Source: Xanthomonas rydalmerensis
Lineage (GTDB): Bacteria; Pseudomonadota; Gammaproteobacteria; Xanthomonadales; Xanthomonadaceae
Reading direction: 5' to 3'
NCBI RefSeq assembly: GCF_033170385.1
Contig: NZ_CP126170.1
Coordinates: forward strand, 3,062,001-3,126,000
Length of the DNA stretch: 64,000 bases
Below are positions 8,328 through 15,957 of the stretch, one piece after another (the stretch's first letter is position 1; every line of letters begins with the position of its first letter). The notes beneath the pieces were generated by a model. It saw only the letters and a program-made list of their open reading frames with translations, did no database searches and was not told the DNA's origin. The position numbers and the translations under genes were made by a program.

Positions 8328-9404
8328 TCAGTGCGCGGCCGCCACGGCATGCGCCTGCGCCTCGTCGTCGGCCCAGGCATGCGCGCAATCCGGCACGCCG
8401 GCCGGCTGCGGCAGACCGCCCCGCCCCGCCAGGAACCGGCAGGTGGCGGCGAACACCGCCGGCACCGCACGCGAGCGGATCGGCGAGGCCAGCACGTGGT
8501 TGTCCGCCCCGGGAAAATCCACCGCCTGGCGCAAGGCCGGTGGTGTCCCCAGCTCCTTGAACATCGCCTGCAGTGCCGCCACCGATACCGTGCGGTCCTG
8601 GTGCTGCGGATCGCGGTAGTAGTAGCCGAGGAACACCGGCACATGGATCCGCGCATAGGTCGCCGGCTGCATGCCGCCGCGGGTCAGCGCGGCCAGCGCG
8701 CGATAGCCGTCCAGGTGGGTGGCATCGGCCCAGTAGGCGCTGTCGACCGGATAGCGCAGGATCGGATCGCCGCCGTTGTGCGTCCACGCCAGCAACTGCG
8801 CGCCCCACGGCCACAGCATCGGCTGCAACTGATCGCCGTACTCGCGCACCAGCGGCGACCACAACACCAGCGCCCGCACCTGCCGCGGATTCGCCGCCAC
8901 CGCCTGCAGCGCCAACGCACCGCCCATCGAATTGCCGATCACCACCACCCGGTCGCCCAATACCCGGGTCACCGCCAGCGCCTCGGCGGCGCCGGCGAGC
9001 AAGCGCCCGGCATCGACGCCGCGTAGCGCATCGGCCGCGACCAGCCCGTGCCCGGGCAGGCGCGGCAGATACAGATTGCAGCCGAAGCTGCGCGCCAGCC
9101 GCACATGCGTGGGTGCGCCCTCGCCCTGGCTGGCGGTGAAGCCATGCAGATAGACCATGGCGCAGGCGCGTCGCCCCGGATGCGCCGGATCGGCCCACAC
9201 GATGCGCGCCTGGTTATCCGGACGCACCCCGGGCGTGGTGCGCTCGCGCGCATCGATCCAGGCCTGCAGCGCCAGCGGATCCTGCGGTACCGCCGGCGCC
9301 GCCACCTGCGGCAGGGCCACACTGACCCGCGGCCCCAGCGCAATGACCGCCAGCAATAACAAGGCGATCAAGATGGGCAAACGCCAACGACGACGTCTGC
9401 GCAT
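8328..9404 (-). CDS. Membrane-anchored alpha/beta hydrolase
   Basis: An Arg-rich N-terminus followed by one hydrophobic segment suggests an inner-membrane signal anchor with the catalytic domain in the periplasm. The hydrolase domain shows the oxyanion strand MVYLHGFTAS, the LPGHG turn, the nucleophile elbow GNSMGG, and a late Asp/His pair around PGADNHVL. The substrate is unknown. The start was placed at the ATG before the Arg stretch (358 residues). An in-frame GTG at 9446 would add 14 residues and has GGAG too close to it. No partner gene is evident. Confidence 0.85.
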   Translation of the reverse strand: MRRRRRWRLPILIALLLLAVIALGPRVSVALPQVAAPAVPQDPLALQAWIDARERTTPGVRPDNQARIVWADPAHPGRRACAMVYLHGFTASQGEGAPTHVRLARSFGCNLYLPRLPGHGLVAADALRGVDAGRLLAGAAEALAVTRVLGDRVVVIGNSMGGALALQAVAANPRQVRALVLWSPLVREYGDQLQPMLWPWGAQLLAWTHNGGDPILRYPVDSAYWADATHLDGYRALAALTRGGMQPATYARIHVPVFLGYYYRDPQHQDRTVSVAALQAMFKELGTPPALRQAVDFPGADNHVLASPIRSRAVPAVFAATCRFLAGRGGLPQPAGVPDCAHAWADDEAQAHAVAAAH

Positions 9405-9816
9405 GTCTAGGCCGGCCAATTCGGCATTGCGGCTCAAGGACGGCACTCCGTTCTCGATCCAACCCTGGATACGACATGGAAATAATTTTCAAGCAACGAC
9501 ATGGATTGTCAGAGGTGACATGGCGACATACCACGCATTTCATTATGCGACACCGCCATGACAGGCACATTTAAAGCCTTCGACCGGCACCGAAGAAACC
9601 GCAACTTGAGCGAAAGCCGCAACGTTTCCAGGCTGGATCCGCGCTTTTCATCGCCATCCTGAGAGCGCACTTTGCAGAAAAGACAGAAAACAAAAAAGGA
9701 AAGGAAGACGAAAGAAGCACTGGAGATTATCTTCAGCGATAAAGCTCAAACCGCTTTTTGAAATGGGTGCGCGTCGAGCGCAGCCCCCCATATGAAACAC
9801 GGATGGAATCAACCGA
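9405..9816. other. Low-GC intergenic tract
   Basis: About 410 bp that is clearly poorer in G+C than the surroundings, including a purine-rich run around 9672-9715. No convincing ORF, RNA or repeat was recognised. The composition suggests acquired or decaying DNA. Confidence 0.6.
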
Positions 9817-10035
9817 ATGGAACGTTCGCTTTCCCGGGACGAGGCAGTGGACGCCCGAAGCCAGGCGTGGCTGGGAACGTTACGACTGGCAACGCCGCTC
9901 TCGACCCAGGCCTGGACCTGCGTCGCACTCGACATCGCCGCCGTTGTGATGTCGCTGCAGGCACTCCCTCCCATCCTCTCCCGGGCCGGCGCCGCCAGCC
10001 CGACACACAACCCCCTATCGGAGCTCTGCGCATGA
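9817..10035 (+). pseudogene. Remnant of a HlyD-type secretion protein N-terminus
   Basis: A 72-codon reading frame begins MERSLSRDEAVDARSQAWLG and continues with LATPLS. From memory of the family, HlyD-type membrane fusion proteins of peptide exporters start with a very similar run: a hydrophobic residue, EA, DAR, a short gap, WLG, then LxxPLS, followed by a transmembrane helix. Here the expected helix is shortened and interrupted, and the periplasmic domain that should follow (about 350 residues) is missing. The frame stops at the next gene. The simplest reading is a truncated relic of a bacteriocin or peptide export gene. An independent small protein is possible. Confidence 0.5.
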
Positions 10036-10418
10036 AGTCCTTCTGGTTACCAAGTATCGGCATGGCATTGGCGTTCGCCATTGCCGTGCCAGGATCCTTG
10101 CAGGCGAAGCAAGCCCCTTCCCCTGCAGACGGCGAACAGGCGATCGCCTATGTGCTGAAGAACGACATCGTGCTATCGAGGCTATTCGGGGGCTGCCCTG
10201 CACTGAAATTTGCACGCACCGGCGCCGATGGCGCCAAGTCCTTCCTGATCGAAGGCAACTGCGACATCAAGAACAACCCGGAGGAAGATGCGGACTGTCC
10301 CGCCTATCACGTCCGTGCGACCGGGACGATCGACTCGCCGTCGCATTGGACGGTACGTCGCCAGGAACTGACCTTGGTGTGCTCCAGCGAGGGAGCAACG
10401 ACGACGCGACGGATGTAA
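10032..10418 (+). CDS. Small secreted protein of unknown function
   Basis: A 128-residue protein with a signal peptide (hydrophobic MALAFAIAVPGSLQA, cleavage likely after LQA). The mature part has four Cys at roughly even spacing, which suggests disulfides in the periplasm or outside the cell. The family was not recognised. It begins 1 bp after the in-frame end of the HlyD-like remnant and may originally have belonged to the same locus. Codon use is less GC-rich than in neighbouring housekeeping genes. Confidence 0.6.
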   Translation: MKSFWLPSIGMALAFAIAVPGSLQAKQAPSPADGEQAIAYVLKNDIVLSRLFGGCPALKFARTGADGAKSFLIEGNCDIKNNPEEDADCPAYHVRATGTIDSPSHWTVRRQELTLVCSSEGATTTRRM

Positions 10419-10425
10419 CCGCCGC

Positions 10426-10653
10426 GCAGGTGCCTACGACGCCGGCGCAACACGCGGTGGCGAGAATGCAATCTTCGTGATGATCGCCACCATCACCGCC
10501 CATTCGGGCCTGAACCCGTCCGCTCAATGGGGCTCATTGAGCAGCGACCAGCACGACGCGTTCATCACCGCCTACGGGCACCGCGAAGGCTGGCACGGCA
10601 ACCAACTCACCCTGTGGCGGGGACGGGAGCGCTCCCGTCTTCGCCACACATGA
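10426..10653 (+). pseudogene. Orphan coding remnant without a start codon
   Basis: A frame with good third-position GC reads AGAYDAGATRGGENAIFVMI, then a His-Ser-Gly-Leu-Asn-Pro segment, then SSDQHDAFITAYGHREGWHG, and ends at TGA after an 18-bp palindrome. No usable start codon exists in this frame. The periodic codon usage and ordered composition suggest the 3' end of a former gene. The family was not recognised. Confidence 0.4.
10623..10640. repeat. Perfect 18-bp palindrome
   Basis: GACGGGAGCGCTCCCGTC is its own reverse complement. It lies in the tail of the orphan reading frame and could act as a short structured terminator or mark a junction. No poly-T follows. Confidence 0.6.
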
Positions 10654-10672
10654 CCCGTTACGGAGATTGCTC

Positions 10673-11347
10673 ATGGCACCCCGGCTTCTTTCGCTGTGCG
10701 GCCTGCTCGCTCTCGGTCTAGCCTTCTCGCGGGTCCATGCCGCCGGCCGCGATGCGGCGGCCTGCACGCACGCGCTGCATCAGGTTTTTGCAGGCACCAG
10801 CAGCGCCGCCACCCTGCCCCCCTCATGCACACGTCTCGGCCCGGTCGCGCTCGGCATGCGCAGGCAACAGGTCCTGGCCGCGCTGGGCCAGCCGGACATC
10901 ACCCGCCGCGATACGGCGCATCCGGACACGCTCAGTGTGGTGTATCTGTATCCGCGCGGATTCGATGCGCAGTTGGCGCAGCAACCGCGGCCAGCCGCCG
11001 CCCTCGCCTACAGCCAGCTGGCGGTGCGCTTTCGCCACGACCGGGTGGTCAACGCGATCGCCTCCGCCACCCCCGGCGCGCCATTGCCGTTCGATCTGCT
11101 CGGCCAGCCGGTCGGCACGCACGTCGATCGCGTGCTGCAGGCGATCGGCGGCCAGCCGCAATGGAACGCCAGCCGCGACTACGTGCAGTTCGCGGCGATG
11201 CCGCTGGGCCTGGAGGTCGATCCGGACACCTCGGCTCTCGTCGGGCTGGACATCGCAGCCACCAAGCAGGACCTGGACAGCTTCGCCCTGCCCGGCTTGC
11301 AACTGAGCAAGGAGACGCAAAGCGGGCTGGTCAACGGGGTGCGCTGA
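10673..11347 (+). CDS. Secreted protein of unknown function with BamE-like segment
   Basis: A 224-residue protein with a typical signal peptide (MAPRLLSLCGLLALGLAFSR, then VHA before the cleavage site). GGAG seven bases before the ATG supports this start. The mature protein has two short repeats of the pattern 'small hydrophobic, Gly, x, Val, x, Val-Leu, Ala, Gly, Pro' (GMRRQQVLAALGQPD and GTHVDRVLQAIGGQPQ). These resemble the helix-turn of SmpA/BamE-type periplasmic domains and may mark two such units. Function unknown. Confidence 0.7.
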   Translation: MAPRLLSLCGLLALGLAFSRVHAAGRDAAACTHALHQVFAGTSSAATLPPSCTRLGPVALGMRRQQVLAALGQPDITRRDTAHPDTLSVVYLYPRGFDAQLAQQPRPAAALAYSQLAVRFRHDRVVNAIASATPGAPLPFDLLGQPVGTHVDRVLQAIGGQPQWNASRDYVQFAAMPLGLEVDPDTSALVGLDIAATKQDLDSFALPGLQLSKETQSGLVNGVR

Positions 11348-11540
11348 AGGGCGCCGCCGCTCATGCTGAGGTATGGCCGCCTCGACGCAGCATCCACGCA
11401 GCCGCAGGTGGCCCCAGCAGCAGGATTGGCCCAGGCCGAGCATCGCGCACCGACCCTGCGAGTACCGGCTTCCCGCGGCGGCATCGCGTCCGGGGCATGC
11501 GGCACGAGCCGGGGCGTGCAACGCCTGGACCGGCAGGCCG

Positions 11541-11571
11541 TAAAACGCAAAGCCCCGCGCGAGCGGGGCCT
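11541..11571 (-). terminator. Terminator of dksA
   Basis: On the minus strand a GC-rich hairpin (GGCCCCGC / GCGCGGGGC) is followed by TTTGCGTTTTA, 30 bp after the dksA stop. Confidence 0.8.
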
Positions 11572-11599
11572 TGCCTCGACACACCGAAACGGTGAGGAC

Positions 11600-12730
11600 T
11601 CAGTCGCCCTGCTGCTTCTGCAGGTGCTCCCAACGCTCCTGCGCATCGATGGTGCGCTCGGCGGTCAGGCGCGCTTCCAGGCGCTCCAGGCCGATCTCTT
11701 CGCCGGTGTCCACGCAGTAGCCGTAGTCGCCGGCGTCCAGACGCTTGAGCGTGCTGTCGATCTTGCCGATCAGCTTGCGGTAGCGGTCGCGGGTCCGCAG
11801 TTCCAGCGAGTTCTCGGTCTCGCGGGTGGCGCGCTCGGCCTCGTCGCCGATGTCGCGGACTTCGTCGCGCAGGTTCTCGATGGTCTGCTTGGATTCCTCG
11901 ACCAGGTCGGCGCGCCAGGTGAGCAGACGCTGGCGGAAGTACTCCTGCTGCAGCGCGCTCATGTACTCCTCGTCCGCCGCCGGCTTGTAGCCCTTGGGCA
12001 GGATCGGACGGCCGGTGGCCTCGTCGGTCTTGTACTCGACCACCTTGTACTTGGCCGGCTTGGCCGGGGTGTTGGACTTGGCGGTCACGGCCACCGCGAC
12101 CTTGCCGGTGGGCTTGGCGACCGGGGCCTTCGGGGTGGATTCGGACTTGGTGGGGGTTTTCGCGGAGGATTTCGAAACGGACACGGGATTCTTTTGTGGC
12201 GGGGTCGACGACGCGGCGGGCTTGGCGGCAACGGGCTTGGGAGCCGGTGCTGCAGCGGCCGCGGCGGGCTTGACCGGGACAGGCTTGGCCGCAGCCGGCT
12301 TGGAGGCCGACTTCGGTACGGAGGTGGCCACCGCAGGTGCGACGGAAGCGGTGGCCGGTTTGGATTTGGCAGGAGCGGCCGCAACCTTGGCGCCAGGCTT
12401 GGCCGCGGGCGTCTTCGCTGCCGGCTTGGCGGCGGGCACAGGCTTGGTCGCGACCTTGGCCGGTGCGACTGGCTTGGCGGGCGCCTTCTTGGCCGGGGCC
12501 TTCTTGGCAGGAGCGGACTTGGCCGACGCCGCCGCCACGGGCTTGGCCGCCGGCTTCTTGGCCACAGCCTTGCTGGCCGATTTGGCCGGCGCGACCTTGG
12601 CTGCCGACTTCGCAGGCGCGGCTTTCTTCAGCGGTTTGCTGGCGGCGGACACCGTCGCTTTCTTGGCGACGGGCTTGGCAGGCTTCTTGGCGGCCTGGAC
12701 GGCCTTCTTTGCAGGTTTTTTAGCAGCCAC
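11600..12730 (-). CDS. dksA: DksA-family RNA polymerase-binding factor with histone H1-like tail
   Basis: The C-terminal 150 residues match DksA: a coiled coil running from EYMSALQQEYFRQRL through the DEAERATRETENSLELRTRDR tip and back, then the zinc-finger region. DksA binds the RNA polymerase secondary channel and mediates ppGpp-dependent control. Two features are unusual. Residues 1 to about 220 are a low-complexity Lys/Ala/Pro tail of PAKKA type, giving 376 residues instead of about 150. The four-cysteine zinc finger has only its first cysteine left (YGYCVDTGEEIG); the second is Thr and the last two positions read Thr and Ala (RTIDAQE). It therefore looks zinc-independent. A terminator follows. 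Confidence 0.9.
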   Translation of the reverse strand: MAAKKPAKKAVQAAKKPAKPVAKKATVSAASKPLKKAAPAKSAAKVAPAKSASKAVAKKPAAKPVAAASAKSAPAKKAPAKKAPAKPVAPAKVATKPVPAAKPAAKTPAAKPGAKVAAAPAKSKPATASVAPAVATSVPKSASKPAAAKPVPVKPAAAAAAPAPKPVAAKPAASSTPPQKNPVSVSKSSAKTPTKSESTPKAPVAKPTGKVAVAVTAKSNTPAKPAKYKVVEYKTDEATGRPILPKGYKPAADEEYMSALQQEYFRQRLLTWRADLVEESKQTIENLRDEVRDIGDEAERATRETENSLELRTRDRYRKLIGKIDSTLKRLDAGDYGYCVDTGEEIGLERLEARLTAERTIDAQERWEHLQKQQGD

Positions 12731-12862
12731 GAACGCTCTTCCTTGGTCTTCCCGGGGCCCGGGAAAGCGGGCCTTTATAGCCTACCCTACCCCCCGCGGC
12801 AACAACGCGGCGTATACGCCGAGCGACCCGCCTAGTCGAGCACAGTGGCATATCATGGTGGC

Positions 12863-13117
12863 GTGATCGCCCGCGCTCTCATCGCCTTGCTGCACCTGTA
12901 CCAGCGCTTCATCAGCCCGCTGCTGGGGCCGCGCTGCCGTTTCGTGCCCAGTTGCTCGGCGTATGCGGTGACCGCCATCGCCCGTTTCGGCGCATTGCGC
13001 GGCGGCTGGATGGCCGCCCGCCGCGTCGGCCGCTGCCACCCCTTCCATCCTGGCGGGTTCGACCCGGTGCCCGACCCCACGGCGCCGCCACCCTGCCGCT
13101 GCCAAGGAAAACACTGA
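12863..13117 (+). CDS. yidD: Membrane protein insertion efficiency factor YidD
   Basis: A small amphipathic membrane-associated protein thought to assist YidC-dependent insertion. The 84-residue sequence has the family hallmarks [22 protein letters not shown] and the HPGGFDPVP tail with conserved Cys residues. GTG at 12863 gives the usual family start ([17 protein letters not shown]); a GTG at 12845 would add six residues. The gene usually sits between rnpA and yidC, but here it overlaps pyrC by one base (TGATG) and is separated from dksA by a divergent spacer. Confidence 0.92.
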   Translation: MIARALIALLHLYQRFISPLLGPRCRFVPSCSAYAVTAIARFGALRGGWMAARRVGRCHPFHPGGFDPVPDPTAPPPCRCQGKH

Positions 13118-14451
13118 TGTCCGCTTCCACACTGATCGTCAACGCGCGCCTGGTCAACGAAGGCCGCGAAACCCAGGGCGACCTGCGCATCGCCGACGGC
13201 CGCATCGCCGCGATCGCCCCGCAGCTGGCCGCGCGCGAGGGCGAGACCGTGGTCGACGCCGCCGGACGCTGGCTGCTGCCCGGCATGATCGACGACCAGG
13301 TGCACTTCCGCGAACCCGGCCTGACCCACAAGGGCGACATCGCCAGCGAATCGGCCGCGGCGGTGGCTGGCGGCCTGACCAGCTTCATGGACATGCCCAA
13401 CACCAATCCGCCCACGCTCGACGCCGCCGCACTGCAGGCCAAGTACGACGCCGCGCACGGCCGCGCCTGGGGCAATTACGGCTTCTACCTGGGCGCCAGC
13501 AACGACAACCTGGCCGCGATCCAGACCCTGGACCCGAAGACCGCGCCCGGCATCAAGGTGTTCATGGGCGCCTCCACCGGCAACATGCTGGTCGACAACC
13601 CGCAGACCCTGGACGCGATCTTCCGCGACGCGCCGACGCCGATCATCACCCATTGCGAAGACACCCCGACCATCGACGCGACCCTGGCCGCGTTCAAGGA
13701 AAAATATGGCGAGGCGCTGACCCCGGACATGCACCCGGACATCCGCTCGCGCGAAGCCTGCCTGAAGTCCTCGCAGTTGGCGGTGTCGCTGGCGAAGAAG
13801 CACGGCACCCGCCTGCACGTGCTGCATATCTCCACCGCCGACGAGCTGGCGCTGTTCACGCCCGGCCCGATCCAGGGCAAGCGCATCACCGCCGAAACCT
13901 GCATCCACTTCCTGCGCTTCGACCGCGCCGACTACGCCACGCTCGGCAACCTGATCAAGTGCAACCCGGCGATCAAGGACGCCAGCGACCGCGAAGCGCT
14001 GATCCGCGCGATCGCCGAGGACGTGATCGACGTGCTCGCCACCGACCACGCGCCGCACACCTGGGAAGAGAAGAGCAAGCCGTATGCGCAGGCCCCGTCC
14101 GGCCTGCCGCTGGTGCAGTACGCACTGGTCGCGGCGCTGGAACTGGTCCACGAGGGCCGGCTCAGCGTGGCCCAGGTGGTGCACAAGTTCGCGCATGCGC
14201 CGGCGCTGCTGTTCGACGTGCACGAACGCGGCTTCCTGCGCGAGGGTTACCACGCCGACCTGGTGCTGATCGACGACACCGCGTTCACCGTGCGCCGCGA
14301 GGACGTGCTGTCCAAGTGCGGCTGGTCGCCGTTCGAAGGCCGCAGCTTCCGCTCCAAGATCGCCGCGACCTGGGTCAACGGCGTGCTGGCCTGGGACGGG
14401 ACCCGCCTGGTCGGCAGCCCCAACGGGCAGCGCCTGGCGTTCGACCGCTGA
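13117..14451 (+). CDS. pyrC: Dihydroorotase
   Basis: Zinc amidohydrolase closing dihydroorotate from carbamoyl-aspartate in pyrimidine synthesis. The 444-residue protein has the class I layout with PGMIDDQVHFREPG near residue 60, the KVFMGASTGNM segment, the HVLHIST histidine and the DHAPHTWEEK catalytic segment. The first His of the usual HxH metal motif is Gln (DDQVHF), a variant I know from a DDQVHF-type subgroup of annotated dihydroorotases. It overlaps yidD upstream and the M23 peptidase downstream, each by one base, so the three genes form a tight operon. Confidence 0.92.
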   Translation: MSASTLIVNARLVNEGRETQGDLRIADGRIAAIAPQLAAREGETVVDAAGRWLLPGMIDDQVHFREPGLTHKGDIASESAAAVAGGLTSFMDMPNTNPPTLDAAALQAKYDAAHGRAWGNYGFYLGASNDNLAAIQTLDPKTAPGIKVFMGASTGNMLVDNPQTLDAIFRDAPTPIITHCEDTPTIDATLAAFKEKYGEALTPDMHPDIRSREACLKSSQLAVSLAKKHGTRLHVLHISTADELALFTPGPIQGKRITAETCIHFLRFDRADYATLGNLIKCNPAIKDASDREALIRAIAEDVIDVLATDHAPHTWEEKSKPYAQAPSGLPLVQYALVAALELVHEGRLSVAQVVHKFAHAPALLFDVHERGFLREGYHADLVLIDDTAFTVRREDVLSKCGWSPFEGRSFRSKIAATWVNGVLAWDGTRLVGSPNGQRLAFDR

Positions 14452-15314
14452 TGCGCGTCGCCCTGGTGTCCGGCGCCGCACTGGCGCTGGTCCTGCTGAC
14501 CGCACCGCTCGCCCCGGCGCTGCACGCGCAGACGCCGGCCGCGGCCGGCGCCGAGGCGCGCAGCGTGTTCCCGCGCAGCGCCTCGCAGGGCGCACTGGTG
14601 ATCGGCAAGGTGGCGCCCGGCAGCCGCGTGCAGTACGCCGGACGCACCCTGCGTGTCAGCGACTACGGCAGCGTGGTGTTCGGCATCGGCCGCGACGAGC
14701 GCGGTCCGCTGCGCATCGCCGTGCAGCGCCCGGACGGCGGCAGCGAAACCGTCGAGATTGCGGTGACGCCGCGCGACTGGCCGCTGGAACAGGTCAACGG
14801 GGTGCCGCCGAAGACGGTGAATCCGCCGCCGGCGATCGCCGAGCGGATCAAGCGCGAACAGGCCCAGGTCACCGCCGCGCGCGACCGCGACGACCCGCGC
14901 ACCGATTTCGCCGCGCCCTTCATCTGGCCGGTACAGGGCCGCATCAGCGGTCGCTTCGGCAATGCCCGGGTCTACAACGGCCAGCCTGGCGCCGGGCATT
15001 CCGGCATGGACATCGCCGTGCCCACCGGCACTCCGGTCAAGGCCCCGGCGGCCGGCGTCGTCACCTTCGCTGCTCCCGACCTGTACCTGACCGGCGGCAC
15101 CGTACTGCTGGATCACGGCTATGGCGTCAGCTCCAACTTCCTGCACCTGTCGCGGATCGACGTGAAAGTCGGCGACCGCATCGCCCAGGGCCAGGTCATC
15201 GGCGCCGTCGGCGCCACGGGTCGTGCGACCGGGCCGCATCTGCATTGGGGGATGAATTGGTTCGACGTACGGATCGACCCGTTGCTGGTGTTGGAGCGCA
15301 CGAAGCAGCCCTAA
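14451..15314 (+). CDS. Secreted M23 metallopeptidase
   Basis: A 287-residue periplasmic protein with a signal peptide (ALALVLLTAPLAPALHAQ). A central beta-rich region contains the motif PLEQVNGVPPKTVNPPP. The C-terminal peptidase_M23 (LytM) domain has the zinc ligands HSGMD and HLHWG. Such proteins cut peptidoglycan cross-links or activate amidases. The ATG overlaps the pyrC stop. The last 18 codons are partly duplicated 131 bp downstream. Confidence 0.92.
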   Translation: MRVALVSGAALALVLLTAPLAPALHAQTPAAAGAEARSVFPRSASQGALVIGKVAPGSRVQYAGRTLRVSDYGSVVFGIGRDERGPLRIAVQRPDGGSETVEIAVTPRDWPLEQVNGVPPKTVNPPPAIAERIKREQAQVTAARDRDDPRTDFAAPFIWPVQGRISGRFGNARVYNGQPGAGHSGMDIAVPTGTPVKAPAAGVVTFAAPDLYLTGGTVLLDHGYGVSSNFLHLSRIDVKVGDRIAQGQVIGAVGATGRATGPHLHWGMNWFDVRIDPLLVLERTKQP

Positions 15315-15480
15315 AGCGCGGGCGCGTCAGTTGCGCTGGCGCGCGGCGGCGCGTTCCTGATTTGCGCATCCGACGCCTTCGCTTGGCGCGGTTCGATGTG
15401 CGCATCGACCCGTTGCTGGTGCTGGAGCGGACGAAACAGCTTTGAAGCGGGTTCACTGGCGCGCGGCGGCGCGTTCATCA
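15261..15480 (+). repeat. Partial tandem duplication of the M23 gene 3' end
   Basis: The final codons encoding FDVRIDPLLVLERTKQ plus stop (15261-15314), and the following GCTGGCGCGCGGCGGCGCGT segment, recur at 15392-15444 and about 15455-15476 with several substitutions. The second copy still ends in an in-frame stop (TGA) but has no start of its own. It is a degenerating duplicate of about 100 bp. Confidence 0.85.
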
Positions 15481-15510
15481 GGTGCAGTGACGTACAGCGG
15501 CATGTTCATT

Positions 15511-15580
15511 TTGTAGGAGCGGCTTCAGCCGCGACGGGCACTCCCGGTAACGCCCGTCGCGGCTGAAGCCGCTCCTACAA
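15511..15580. repeat. Palindromic REP-like element, copy 1
   Basis: Near-perfect 30-bp arms (TTGTAGGAGCGGCTTCAGCC continuing with GCGACGGGC) around a 10-nt loop. The same arms recur at 34196-34256 (interrupted by the IS), 42591-42662 and 52865-52934. Confidence 0.92.
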
Positions 15581-15786
15581 TCGCGACGATAGATCGCGCC
15601 GAGCCACGACGCGTTGCTAGGGATGTCGTCCTGAAGTCGCTCCCACATCGGAACGCTGCGCGGCATCCGCGTCGCGCAGCGGCTGGGCGGCGGGTCTCGG
15701 CGCAGGAACGCAAGCGGCAGCGGAGAGGCGCGCCGGCGCTTGTTCGAATGGCCGCGGGAGCGGGACAGGCGGTGTCGCGCGAGGCC

Positions 15787-15940
15787 GTACCCTCACCCCA
15801 ACCCCTCTCCCGGTGGGAGAGGGGCTTGCTGCCGGTCCTTTCCTTCTGCCCTCCCCTCGGGACCACAGCTCTCTTATTGCGGGGAGAGGGTGCACCGCAG
15901 GGGCGGATGAGGGGTCGGGCGCAGCCTCGTGCAATGCGCT
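15787..15940. repeat. GGATGAGGG-family intergenic repeat
   Basis: A diverged copy with ACCCTCACCCCAACCCCTCT and a CTCTCCC hairpin on the left and GGGGCGGATGAGGGGTCGGG on the right, in the spacer beside the papain-like amidase gene. Confidence 0.7.
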
Positions 15941-15957
15941 GGCGCGTAGCCTTCCCG

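Noticed and set aside
8229..9359. Several frames antisense to the alpha/beta hydrolase
   Set aside because: The minus-strand protein has a signal anchor and a catalytic nucleophile elbow; the plus-strand frames have no motif.
12163..12730. Repeats in the dksA tail as a CRISPR-like or satellite array
   Set aside because: The periodicity is that of PAKKA-type codons, with no constant spacer length. It is coding low complexity.
11363..12866. Gly- and Ala/Leu-rich frames antisense to dksA, resembling membrane or glycine-rich proteins
   Set aside because: They are produced by reading the Lys/Ala/Pro repeat of the DksA tail on the other strand. dksA has its own terminator and conserved core.
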